A stretch of DNA of 12,426 nucleotides from Deltaproteobacteria bacterium (GTDB lineage Bacteria > Desulfobacterota_C > Deferrisomatia > Deferrisomatales > JACRMM01): positions 1 through 12,426 of the forward strand of contig JACRCS010000802.1 of the NCBI GenBank assembly GCA_016218905.1, in the 5' to 3' direction. The position numbers and the translations under genes were made by a program. Shown here piece after piece: positions 5,875-12,426 of the stretch. Position 1 is the first letter of the stretch; every line of letters begins with the position of its first letter. Below the pieces are notes generated by a model. That model made no database searches, was not told where the DNA came from, and was given only the letters and a program-made list of their open reading frames with translations.

Positions 5875-7616
5875 GGGACGGCTCCATCCGCTCTTCCCTG
5901 TCTCGCCGCGCGTCGCAGCCGCTCGGTTTCTCGCTCGTCGATCGTCACGTCCGGGTTGAAGGCGACGCCGTAGTCCCTTCTCGCGATTCCCGGTCCGACC
6001 TTGCCGTTGACCACGTCCCACCGGACCTGCTCGGCCTCCCGATCGCAGGGATCGCCGTAGCCGCCGCTCCCGGGTAACCGGATGCTCAGCACGCTTCCCG
6101 CCGGGATCTGGGTGACCCCCTTCGATTTCTGTCGCTCTTCCTGTTCGGTCTCGGGGTTCAGGATGAGCTCGCCGCGGCTGCCCTCCTTGCCCCCGAACAG
6201 TCCCTGGGGAGCGAACTTCTGGCGATCCGAGTAGCGGGCCCAGGTCACATCCGTGTGGAAACGGATGTCCCTGCGAAGCGAGAGCCCTCCGCGGGATCTC
6301 CCGGCTCCCCCGGAGTCCGGGATGAACTCGTAGCGCTCCACTGTCACCGGGTACTCGAGCTCGACCGCTTCCACCGGGGTGTTCATGAAGCGGCCCAGGT
6401 GAAGATCCTGACCGTCCGGCCCGTCCTTCGTGGGCCGCGCCCCCGCTCCGCCGCCCTGGATCTCGACGTAGCTGAAGCGCCGCTTCGTCTCGGGGTGGAT
6501 CCCGGTGAAGCTGCAGGTGCAGGCCTGACCGTGGCTCCCCGCGACGACCCGCTCCGGAACCACCGGGCTCATGGCCTTGAGCATGGCCTCGGTGATCTTG
6601 GTCATCGTCTGGCTGCGGGCGGTCACGCCGGCCGGAGGCAGGGGGTTGGTGAGCGAGCCCTCCTCGCTCTGCACGCGGATGGGACGGAAGCTGCCCGTGT
6701 TGACGACCATGTAGGGATCGACGATGCCGATCATGGGGTAGTAGACGCCGGCCTTCGTGCAGGACCAGGGACAGTTGATGTTGCCCCGGGCCTGCGGACT
6801 CGTCCCGTCGAAGTCGATGTCCATCTCATCGCCCTGGATGTGGACGTTGACCTGGACTTTGTACGGGTCGCTTCCGCAGCCGTCGTCGTCGATGAAGTCT
6901 ACGCCCGAGTAGTCGCCGTCGGGCATGGCGCGGATCGCCCGGCGCATCAGGTCTTCCCCGTAGTCGAGGAGCATGGCCGTGCATTTGTCGAAGGTCTCGG
7001 GTCCGTACTTGGCGACGAGGTCCTTCACGCGCTTCACCCCGCCGAAGGTCGTCGCGGCCTGGGCCCGGAAGTCCTCCAGCGTCTTCTCCGGAATCCGGAT
7101 GTTGCGGCCGATGAACTCGAAGATCTGCCGGTCTTCCTGGCCGCGCCGGTAGAGCTTGATCAGGGGGACGCGGAGCCCCTCCTGGTAGATCTCCGTGAGC
7201 CCGCCCGCCACACCGCCGGGAACCGCTCCCCCCACGTCCAGCTGGTGGGCGATGTTGGCCACGAAGCCGATCCTCTTCCCCTCGAAGAACACCGGCGAGA
7301 GGAAGTGCATGTCGAGCAGGTGCTGCCCGCCCAGATAGGGGTCGTTGCTGATGATGACGTCGCCCTCTTCGAGGTCCTGGACGCGCGCCAGCAGGTGCGC
7401 GGCCGTCTCCGGGAGGCTGAAGAGCATCAGGGGACACAGATGCGCCTGGGCGAGGATCCCTCCGGCAGCGTCCAGAACGGCACAGTTGATGTCCATGATT
7501 TCTTTGACGATGGTCGTCCTGCCCATGCGCATGAGATTGTAGCCCATGTCGTCGGCTATGGCCTCGAGGCCGTAGCGGATCACCTGCATGGTTACCGGAT
7601 CAGCAGAAAAGGCCAT
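5871..7616 (-). CDS. hyuB: Hydantoinase B / oxoprolinase family subunit
   Basis: 581 residues, normal for HyuB. Motifs in order: MDINCAVLDAAGGILAQA (41-58), ISNDPYLGGQHLLDMHF (89-105), the metal-site-like segment AHQLDVGG (123-130), DFDGTSPQARGNINCP (268-283), SHGQACTCSF (361-370), IPDSGGAGRSRGG (432-444) and LPGSGGYGDP (514-523). With HyuA it forms ATP-dependent enzymes that open hydantoins or 5-oxoproline, or, in the acetophenone and acetone carboxylase branch, carboxylate ketones. Sequence alone does not give the substrate. A strong GGAGGA site lies 4 nt before the ATG. The gap to hyuA is 67 nt and is filled by a heptad repeat array. The stop overlaps the next gene's start by 4 nt. The C-terminal 20 residues are Arg-rich and probably poorly structured. 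Confidence 0.93.
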   Translation of the reverse strand: MAFSADPVTMQVIRYGLEAIADDMGYNLMRMGRTTIVKEIMDINCAVLDAAGGILAQAHLCPLMLFSLPETAAHLLARVQDLEEGDVIISNDPYLGGQHLLDMHFLSPVFFEGKRIGFVANIAHQLDVGGAVPGGVAGGLTEIYQEGLRVPLIKLYRRGQEDRQIFEFIGRNIRIPEKTLEDFRAQAATTFGGVKRVKDLVAKYGPETFDKCTAMLLDYGEDLMRRAIRAMPDGDYSGVDFIDDDGCGSDPYKVQVNVHIQGDEMDIDFDGTSPQARGNINCPWSCTKAGVYYPMIGIVDPYMVVNTGSFRPIRVQSEEGSLTNPLPPAGVTARSQTMTKITEAMLKAMSPVVPERVVAGSHGQACTCSFTGIHPETKRRFSYVEIQGGGAGARPTKDGPDGQDLHLGRFMNTPVEAVELEYPVTVERYEFIPDSGGAGRSRGGLSLRRDIRFHTDVTWARYSDRQKFAPQGLFGGKEGSRGELILNPETEQEERQKSKGVTQIPAGSVLSIRLPGSGGYGDPCDREAEQVRWDVVNGKVGPGIARRDYGVAFNPDVTIDERETERLRRAARQGRADGAVP

Positions 7617-7635
7617 GGGTCCTCCGTTGTTAAGC

Positions 7636-7697
7636 TATTAGTTATTAGCGATTAGGCATCAGCCAAGAACTAACTCCTAAAAGCTAAGCGCTAACAG
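7636..7697. repeat. Degenerate heptad array, three ATTAG units facing four CTAA units
   Basis: The plus strand reads CTATTAG, TTATTAG, CGATTAG (7636-7656, exact 7-nt steps), then after a 14-nt spacer CTAA starts at 7671, 7678, 7684 and 7691 (steps of 7, 6 and 7). The second set is the reverse complement of the first unit type (NNNTTAG), so the array is a loose inverted repeat. It is AT-rich in GC-rich surroundings. It contains the hyuA stop codon, and its right-hand units encode the last HyuA residues; it ends just before the hyuB ribosome site. It could be a dispersed repeat insertion, an intercistronic mRNA structure, or a protein-binding array. Confidence 0.7.
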
Positions 7698-9762
7698 CCA
7701 ACCCCTCGTTCGAGGGCACGATGATGATGTTTCGGTATGCGTCCACTTCTCCCGTCCAGCCGGCCGGGATGAGGGTCGTCGAAATCTGCTCTTCGATCAG
7801 GCAGGGACCCTCGACGGCCGTGCCGCATCCGATCCGGTCGCGCTCGTAGATGGGGATCTCCAGGAACCCCTGACCGGTCAGGCAGACGGGCCTCTTCTCC
7901 TTGAGCGCCTGAGACGGGGCGGCGGGGGCGTGGGGTTCCCTCGGCAGCGTCAGGCGTGGGTTTCGGCCTACCGCCTTCACCCGCAGGTTCACGAACTCCA
8001 CCGTCTCGCGGGGTTCGCTGTAGGAGTAGACGGCGTGGTGAAGGGCGTGGAAGGAAGAGACGATGGCCTCCAACTCCCGGTCTGCGAGACCGGAGCTCCT
8101 CGGGATCGGCGTGTTCAGCTCCCAGGATTGACCTTCGTAGCGAAGATCCGCCGACCATTCGATGTGGATGTCCTCCTCCTTGACGTGTTCGGCCCGAAGC
8201 TGGGCGACTCCGTCCCGCTCCAGAGCCTGGAAGGTCTTCGAGAGCTCGGCCAGGTCGAGCTCCTGCTGCCGCGCCATCAGCGTCTTGACGTAGTCGTGCT
8301 GGATGTCGGCCACGGCCAGCCCGACGGCCGAGAAGTTCCCGCACATCGGGGGCACGACGACCTTGCGCATGCCCAGATCCTCCGCCAGCGCCACCGCGTG
8401 ATTGGCCGCCGCGCCTCCGAAGGGGATGAGGATGAACTCGCGCAGGTCGTAGCCTCTCTGGACGGAGACCCCGCTGATCCCCTTGGCCATGTTCGCGTCG
8501 ACGATCCGGATGATGCTGAGGGCCGATTCTTCGACGGAGATCCCCATCTTCTCCGCAACGTGCTCGCGAATGGCCCTGTCTGCCCGTTCGGGGTAGAGGG
8601 GGATCTTCCCTCCGAGGAAGTAGCGCGGGTTGAGACGGCCCAGCACGAGGTTCGCGTCCGTGACCGTCGGAAGCGTGCCTCCCCAGCCGTAGCAGGCCGG
8701 GCCGGGATTCGAGCCCGCGCTCTGCGGGCCGACGTTGAGGATCCCTGCCGGATCGATCCAGGCCAGGCTTCCGCCCCCGGCGCCGATGGTCTTCAGGTCC
8801 ACCATCGGCAGCTTGATGGGGTACTCCGTCACGCCCCCCCAGGTCGTCGTCTTCGGCATCCCTTGATCGATGATGGAGATGTCGAGGGTCGTTCCCCCCA
8901 TGTCCGCGCCGATGGCCATCGGCTGTCCGATCAGGTTGCTGACGAAGGCGGCGGCCATGGCGCCGCCGGCGGGACCCGAGTTGATGAGATGGGCGGAATG
9001 GTCCCGCGCCACCTCGGCCGGCATGGAGCCGCCGCTGCTCTGCATGATGTGGAGCCGGACGTCACCGTACTTCTCGCGTAACCGGCCCATGAGGTTGTCC
9101 ATGTACCGGCGGATGACCGGCCCCAGATAACCGTTCATGACGGTGGTGCAGGTGCGCTCGTACTCGCGAAACTCGGGGCAGATCTCCGATGAAAGGGAGA
9201 TGAGGGCCGCGGGGAAGGCCGCTCGGCAGATCTCCGCTACGCGCTGCTCGTGCTCGGGATTGAGGAAGGAGAACAGAAGCGCGATGACGATCGCCTCGAC
9301 GCCCTCCTCCCGCAGAGACGCCACCGCCGACCGCACCGACTCCTCGTCGAGGGGAGTAAGCACCTTCCCCTTGCTCGTCATGCGCTCCACGATGCCCTTG
9401 CGCAGGTACCGGGGAACGAGCGGGGGCGGGTTGTCTACCTCGAAGTCGAAGGCGGCCTCCTTGGGCCTTGCCACTCTCCGGATCTCGAGAACGTCCTCGA
9501 AGCCTTTCGTCGTCAGGAGACCTACCTTCGCGCCCTTGCCCTCTACGATCGCGTTGGTGCCGATGGTCGTCCCGTGGATCAGGTAGTTCAGGCCGCGGAC
9601 GTCCTTTCCGGCGATTCCGAGAATCTCCTCGAGCCCTTGAAGGACGCCCTGCGCCAGGTCGCGGTGCGTCGTGGGGGTCTTCGCGTAATGAAAGGCTCCC
9701 GTTCCTTCATCGACGAGAATGACGTCCGTAAAGGTTCCCCCTACATCGATCGCGATTCGCAT
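7684..9762 (-). CDS. hyuA: Hydantoinase A / oxoprolinase family subunit (ATP-binding)
   Basis: 692 residues, typical of HyuA. It has the two-part ASKHA-like fold: the N-terminal domain with IDVGGTFTDVI (5-15), HGTTIGTNAIVEGKG (63-77) and SSEICPEFREYERT (191-204); the core with MQSSGGS (240-246), NSGPAGG (261-267), ADMGGTTLDISII (286-298), IGAGGGS (326-332) and GPQSAGSNPGPACYG (345-359); and IPFGGAAANHA followed by a C-terminal domain. It phosphorylates or activates the substrate, which HyuB then hydrolyses or carboxylates. The start is ATG with AAGGAG 6 nt upstream. The C-terminus ends EGLAVSA, and the last four residues are encoded in the heptad repeat, so they may be an added tail. It is the first gene of the minus-strand operon, with its own promoter and a TTGTATAC site about 90 nt upstream. 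The subfamily substrate (hydantoin, N-methylhydantoin, 5-oxoproline or ketone) cannot be assigned. Confidence 0.94.
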   Translation of the reverse strand: MRIAIDVGGTFTDVILVDEGTGAFHYAKTPTTHRDLAQGVLQGLEEILGIAGKDVRGLNYLIHGTTIGTNAIVEGKGAKVGLLTTKGFEDVLEIRRVARPKEAAFDFEVDNPPPLVPRYLRKGIVERMTSKGKVLTPLDEESVRSAVASLREEGVEAIVIALLFSFLNPEHEQRVAEICRAAFPAALISLSSEICPEFREYERTCTTVMNGYLGPVIRRYMDNLMGRLREKYGDVRLHIMQSSGGSMPAEVARDHSAHLINSGPAGGAMAAAFVSNLIGQPMAIGADMGGTTLDISIIDQGMPKTTTWGGVTEYPIKLPMVDLKTIGAGGGSLAWIDPAGILNVGPQSAGSNPGPACYGWGGTLPTVTDANLVLGRLNPRYFLGGKIPLYPERADRAIREHVAEKMGISVEESALSIIRIVDANMAKGISGVSVQRGYDLREFILIPFGGAAANHAVALAEDLGMRKVVVPPMCGNFSAVGLAVADIQHDYVKTLMARQQELDLAELSKTFQALERDGVAQLRAEHVKEEDIHIEWSADLRYEGQSWELNTPIPRSSGLADRELEAIVSSFHALHHAVYSYSEPRETVEFVNLRVKAVGRNPRLTLPREPHAPAAPSQALKEKRPVCLTGQGFLEIPIYERDRIGCGTAVEGPCLIEEQISTTLIPAGWTGEVDAYRNIIIVPSNEGLAVSA

Positions 9763-9851
9763 CCCGAACTCCTTGCCCCGCAGGGTAGGTCTTGCGTGTT
9801 CGTCGGCCCACCCTGTCGGCCGACCCCACGTGCCTCAACACGGTGACGCGG

Positions 9852-9861
9852 ATTGTATACG
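9852..9861. promoter_or_regulatory. GntR operator candidate 1 (ATTGTATACG)
   Basis: A GTATAC-centred palindrome lies over the hyuA -10 box. It shares TTGTATAC with three other sites in this spacer. FadR/FCD-type GntR proteins commonly bind GT-N(2-3)-AC palindromes, and the adjacent gene encodes such a protein. Binding is inferred. Confidence 0.65.
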
Positions 9862-9879
9862 ATTTTGTGACCCTGTCAA
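9852..9879 (-). promoter_or_regulatory. hyuA operon promoter
   Basis: On the minus strand a perfect TTGACA (-35, plus 9874-9879) is followed by a 16-nt spacer and TACAAT (-10, plus 9852-9857). The predicted start is near 9845, leaving a leader of about 83 nt before the hyuA ATG. The -10 box is one half of the TTGTATAC palindrome, so a bound regulator would occlude RNA polymerase. Confidence 0.75.
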
Positions 9880-10014
9880 GGCACGAAAATGCGCCGGCGA
9901 GACCAGGCTCGGACGAACTGACGACGTATTTGTAAGGTCTGTCGGCCGGTGGACGCACAAAGGCGCAGAGGCTGATCGCTCGAGGGGGTTCAGCCTGTCT
10001 GTCCTAGGTCATCC

Positions 10015-10024
10015 ATTGTATACG
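10015..10024. promoter_or_regulatory. GntR operator candidate 2 (ATTGTATACG)
   Basis: The same ten bases as operator 1, centred 163 bp away from it. No good promoter is aligned with it, so it would be an auxiliary site if real. Confidence 0.5.
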
Positions 10025-10105
10025 TAACCTTCCCAAGGGCCCGGTCGCGGGACGGCAGCCGGCCCGCCTCGCCCTGACGCGCCGACCGGGTCTTTGAGCG
10101 CGCCG

Positions 10106-10165
10106 GAGCCTGGTTATTTCGGCTCTGCGGCAGGAACGCAGGCTTCGCCGAACTCCGTTCCTGCC
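10106..10165. other. Two adjacent hairpins in the control region
   Basis: A perfect 10-bp inverted repeat, GGCAGGAACG (10129-10138) with CGTTCCTGCC (10156-10165), encloses a 17-nt loop that contains a further GGC-TTC-GCC mini-stem. A 5-bp stem GAGCC/GGCTC (10106-10110 and 10121-10125) precedes it. No T-run follows, so it is not a clear terminator. It may be part of an untranslated RNA, a protein site, or chance. Confidence 0.45.
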
Positions 10166-10202
10166 CGACCGTGTCCTCTCCGACGCCGCGCAGCCTTCAT
10201 TT

Positions 10203-10212
10203 TTGTATACCT
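10203..10212. promoter_or_regulatory. GntR operator candidate 3 (TTTGTATACC)
   Basis: Shares TTGTATAC with the other three sites, centred 187 bp from site 2 and 200 bp from site 4. It is flanked by a second small palindrome, CCTAGG. About 30 nt downstream, TTTTGTAGATATACGA looks like a broken version of the same motif. Confidence 0.45.
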
Positions 10213-10384
10213 AGGCTGGACAACGGACTTTCAATTTTGTAGATATACGACCCCCATCCAGGCACATGGGGGTGACGAGCGGCGGAGCCACCGTGGCGCA
10301 AACCGGCCGCAGGGTGCCTATAACGCTGGAAGAGGCGAACCCGGCGACATAGAAACCTCATTTGTTACTGCCACAAAATACCCC

Positions 10385-10413
10385 TTGCCACGCCGTCGAG
10401 CGCTGTATACAAT
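10385..10413 (+). promoter_or_regulatory. Promoter of the GntR regulator gene
   Basis: TTGCCA (-35, 10385-10390), a 17-nt spacer and TACAAT (-10, 10408-10413) give five of six matches in each box. The predicted start is near 10420, about 100 nt before the ATG. The -10 again lies within the GTATAC palindrome, mirroring the hyuA promoter and predicting negative autoregulation. Confidence 0.65.
10404..10413. promoter_or_regulatory. GntR operator candidate 4 (TGTATACAAT)
   Basis: Read on the minus strand it is ATTGTATACA, the same motif as sites 1-3 in the opposite orientation. It overlaps the -10 box of the regulator promoter. Confidence 0.6.
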
Positions 10414-10521
10414 TCAGCCCGCGATCGAGGAGACGGACGGTCCGGGCGGAGCCGCGGAGGCTGCCGCAGGGACAACGGACGGAAGAGCGGCCGGGACGAG
10501 CTCGCCGATTTCGGCGGAAGG

Positions 10522-11295
10522 ATGTTTTCTTTGCCGAGCCTGAAAGAGAGGGTCATCCGCGAACTGAGGCATGCGATCACTCAGGGCGAGTATCCGCCCG
10601 GAGCGCACCTGACGGAGGCTGCCCTCTGCGAACGTTTCCAGGTCAGCCGCACACCTGTTCGTGAGGCCTTGAACCAGCTGGAGATGGAAGGGTTCCTCAA
10701 GATCATCCCGGCGGCGGGAGCCCGTGTGGTCGAGCTTTCACTCCAGCAGGCGGTGGATATCTACGACGTCCTGGTCGTTCTGGAAGGAGCGGCCTGCCGT
10801 CTTGCGTGCGACCACATCACCGATGATGAAATCAGAAAGCTCGATGAATACAACTTTGTGTTTGAGAAGGCCTCGGAGACGACCAACTCAGAGCTCTTGT
10901 TCCAGGCAAACTACCAGTTCCATTGGCTCATTACAGAGGCGACGCAGAATTCCTATCTCATTGATGTGCGGGCGAACTTTCGCCGCCTGGTCGACCAACT
11001 TGGCCGACTCTTCCCCCAAGAGATTCCGGATCAGCTGGTCATCTCCGTGCTCGAGCACCGGCAGATCATCGACGCCCTAAAGGTCCGCAACGCTGCTTTA
11101 AGCGAGTTTCTCATGCGGGAGCATCTGGAGGGAGCCAAGAAACGTCTCTTCGCCTATTTTAGACGCAAACAGGAGAATTCGCCCGACACCTCTCCGTCAG
11201 CGAAGAACGACAAGAAGCGCGACCTCTCCCAGATCAAGCTGGCGTCGCTCGGCCTGCCGTCCCTCGCGCCAAACAGCACACCGGGAAGACACTGA
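10522..11295 (+). CDS. GntR-family transcriptional regulator, FCD (FadR) subfamily
   Basis: 257 residues. Residues 5-70 form the winged helix-turn-helix: LKERVIRELRHAITQGEYPPGAHLTE, then LCERFQVSRTPVREALNQLEMEGFL (35-59), the GntR recognition segment. Residues 72-215 are the FCD effector domain, all-helical. Its metal/ligand positions appear as His134 (FHWLITEATQN), His179 (EHRQII) and His201 (MREHLEGA). The usual first-helix Asp four residues before His134 is Asn130. The tail after 215 is basic and Ser/Pro-rich and not part of the fold. The ATG has its purine run (GGCGGAAGG) almost abutting it. A TTG three codons later, 9 nt from GGAAGG, could be the true start (MPSLKERV). It probably controls hyuA and itself through the TTGTATAC sites, and dctP by co-transcription (46-nt gap). 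Effectors of this subfamily are usually organic acids. Confidence 0.92.
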   Translation: MFSLPSLKERVIRELRHAITQGEYPPGAHLTEAALCERFQVSRTPVREALNQLEMEGFLKIIPAAGARVVELSLQQAVDIYDVLVVLEGAACRLACDHITDDEIRKLDEYNFVFEKASETTNSELLFQANYQFHWLITEATQNSYLIDVRANFRRLVDQLGRLFPQEIPDQLVISVLEHRQIIDALKVRNAALSEFLMREHLEGAKKRLFAYFRRKQENSPDTSPSAKNDKKRDLSQIKLASLGLPSLAPNSTPGRH

Positions 11296-11341
11296 TTTCG
11301 CGCCTTCTGCCCCGCGTCGACAAACGAAAGGAGAACCGGCA

Positions 11342-12328
11342 ATGAAGAAGAAGAGTTGGTCAGGAATCCTCGGAATCGTCATTGCGGCCATTGCTTTCCT
11401 GGCACCCCTCTCTGCGAGCGCAGAGACGGAAATCAAGGCCATTTCCTTCCTCCCGAAGGACCACAAGCTTTGCGTCATGATCCCGGTCTGGCTCGAGCGA
11501 GTAAACGCCGCCCTGAAAGGCACCGCCAAGATCACCTGGGTCGGAGGGCCTGAAGTCATGTCCGGCCTGAACCAGCCGGAGGCGTTGCGCAAAGGCATCT
11601 TCCAACTCGCCTTCTTGCCTGCTGCGTTCTATAACAGCCTCCTCCCGGAGGGGGATGCCATCAAGCTGTCGCGGCTCGATTTCAAGCATGAGAGAGAGAA
11701 GGGCGGGCTTTACGATTACCTGGTCGAGAGACACAAGAAGATCAACATGGTGCCTTTGGGGACGTGGCTTTACGATCCCTTCTACCTCTACGTGAGCAAG
11801 CCCGTAGCGAAGTTGGACGACCTCAAGGGCCGCAGGATGAGAACGACCGCCAACTACGACCGGATGATGAAGAAGCTGGGGATGGCCCCGGTGACGATTG
11901 AACCCGGTGAGACCTACACCGCGCTGCAGCGCGGCATGGTCGAGGGATTCGGCTGGCCCACCATCGGCGCCAGAGACATGGGATGGATCGAATCGACCAA
12001 GTACGTGATCGACATCCCCTTCTACGCCAGGCAAAACGTCTTCTTCCTGATGAATCTGGAGGCCTGGAACAAGCTTCCCAAAGATGCACAAGACAAGATC
12101 ATGGATATCACGGTCAAGTTCGAGCCGGAAATGAAGGTCCACTTCGAAAAGGCGATCGAGGCGGAGAAGAGGGAACTCGAAAAGCTTGGAGTCAAGCGCC
12201 TCAAGTTCTCCCCTGAGGACACCAGGAAGTACATCGAAGCAGCTGACAGCGCGGTCTGGGAGGATCTGGAGAAGAAGGTTCCGGACCAGGTCAAGACCCT
12301 GCGCAAACTCACCGGGCACGACAAGTAG
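11342..12328 (+). CDS. dctP: TRAP transporter substrate-binding protein, DctP family
   Basis: 328 residues. Residues 1-27 are a Sec signal peptide: a KKK n-region, a hydrophobic core, and cleavage at SASA|E. The mature part shows the DctP layout, with GPEVMSGLNQPEALRKGIFQ (69-88), YDPFYLYVSKPVAKLDDLKG (144-163), RRMRTTANYDRMMKKLGMAPV (164-184) with Arg167 at the place of the conserved carboxylate-binding Arg, and ALQRGMVEGFGWP (194-206). It captures an organic acid in the periplasm for a DctQM symporter that would lie beyond the right edge. AGGAG sits 8 nt before the ATG. It follows the regulator on the same strand by 46 nt. The conserved Arg predicts a carboxylate-bearing ligand; its identity is unknown, though the neighbourhood suggests a precursor or product of the HyuAB substrate. 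Confidence 0.92.
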   Translation: MKKKSWSGILGIVIAAIAFLAPLSASAETEIKAISFLPKDHKLCVMIPVWLERVNAALKGTAKITWVGGPEVMSGLNQPEALRKGIFQLAFLPAAFYNSLLPEGDAIKLSRLDFKHEREKGGLYDYLVERHKKINMVPLGTWLYDPFYLYVSKPVAKLDDLKGRRMRTTANYDRMMKKLGMAPVTIEPGETYTALQRGMVEGFGWPTIGARDMGWIESTKYVIDIPFYARQNVFFLMNLEAWNKLPKDAQDKIMDITVKFEPEMKVHFEKAIEAEKRELEKLGVKRLKFSPEDTRKYIEAADSAVWEDLEKKVPDQVKTLRKLTGHDK

Positions 12329-12347
12329 CGTCAGTCTTTTAGAGGGA

Positions 12348-12372
12348 GGCGGGCTCCTGCCGGAAGCCCGCC
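12348..12372 (+). terminator. Intercistronic hairpin after dctP
   Basis: GGCGGGCT (12348-12355) pairs with AGCCCGCC (12365-12372) across a 9-nt loop, 19 nt past the dctP stop. No U-tract follows, so it is more likely a partial terminator or an mRNA-end stabiliser. Such a structure would favour excess binding protein over membrane subunits encoded downstream. Confidence 0.4.
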
Positions 12373-12426
12373 CCTTCGACTCTGGGGCCAACTGCGGAAC
12401 CGAAGGCGCACGCAACCGACCCGAGC

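Larger units (their letters stand above)
9763..10521. other. Divergent control region between hyuA and the GntR regulator
   Basis: 759 nt without a convincing gene; the plus-strand open frames here lack family resemblance and ribosome sites. It holds two divergent promoters, four TTGTATAC palindromes, a pair of adjacent hairpins, and a short run GCACAAAGGCGCAGAGG (9956-9972) that resembles dispersed low-complexity repeats of environmental genomes. A 5-bp inverted pair TTTGT...ACAAA (10361-10377) lies just upstream of the regulator's -35 box. The length is large for one divergent promoter pair and leaves room for a small RNA or looping. Confidence 0.7.

Noticed and set aside
4558..5973. 471-residue plus-strand open frame opposite the PreA-like gene
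   Set aside because: It is antisense to a gene with clear FMN and ferredoxin motifs and runs across a gene junction. Its translation shows no family features.
5875..6021. 49-residue N-terminal extension of the PreA-like protein
   Set aside because: It is Arg-rich sequence in another frame of hyuB. The ATG at 5874 overlapping the hyuB stop as ATGA fits the family N-terminus.
6255..7655. 466-residue plus-strand open frame opposite hyuB
   Set aside because: It is a mirror of strong HyuB coding; the length is explained by high GC content lowering stop frequency.
7930..9081. 383-residue plus-strand open frame opposite hyuA
   Set aside because: It is antisense to HyuA motifs and has no ribosome site or family resemblance.
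9719..10543. Plus-strand open frames of 102 and 149 residues in the control region
   Set aside because: They span promoters, operators and hairpins, have no ribosome site and no recognisable sequence features.

Overview
The window is strongly GC-rich DNA with G/C-ending codons, from a Gram-negative-type bacterium. The evidence for that is the Mpl ligase and LD-carboxypeptidase of meso-diaminopimelate muropeptide recycling, a TRAP-type periplasmic binding protein and several ferredoxin or redox families common in anaerobes. Hydantoinase A/B operons beside TRAP receptors and FCD-type GntR regulators are typical of metabolically versatile environmental lineages (Desulfobacterota, Rokubacteria/Methylomirabilota, Betaproteobacteria). 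The sequence alone does not allow a firm taxonomic call.

Region A (1-4184) is a cell-wall recycling locus, almost entirely on the minus strand. mpl, ldcA and the 5' part of nagZ form a tight operon: 3 nt separate mpl from ldcA, and ldcA and nagZ share one base. A GH171/DUF1343 exo-N-acetylmuramidase gene (namZ) lies upstream of mpl in transcription order. Between namZ and mpl are a small plus-strand ORF of unknown function and a paired REP-like palindromic element. Together the proteins would remove GlcNAc (NagZ) and MurNAc (NamZ) from glycan or muropeptide ends, trim tetrapeptide to tripeptide (LdcA), and reattach the tripeptide to UDP-MurNAc (Mpl).

Region B (4380-9762, minus strand) is a catabolic operon: hyuA - hyuB - a dihydroorotate-dehydrogenase/PreA-like flavoprotein with a C-terminal double ferredoxin - a small TIGR04076-like Cys-rich protein. 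hyuB and preA overlap by 4 nt. The ribosome binding site of the last gene is embedded in the last codons of preA. The set suggests reduction plus ATP-dependent opening (or carboxylation) of a cyclic amide, imide or related ring substrate. The true substrate is unknown. The hyuA/hyuB junction holds an unusual array of degenerate TTAG/CTAA heptads.

Region C (9763-12426) holds a 759-nt divergent control region, a GntR/FCD regulator gene and a TRAP-transporter substrate-binding protein gene (dctP-like), both on the plus strand. The control region has four copies of a TTGTATAC palindrome. Two of them sit exactly on the -10 boxes of good sigma-70-like promoters, one reading into hyuA and one reading into the regulator. 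This is a coherent picture of a substrate-responsive, autoregulated uptake and degradation locus. A hairpin follows dctP, where the TRAP membrane subunits would be expected beyond the window.
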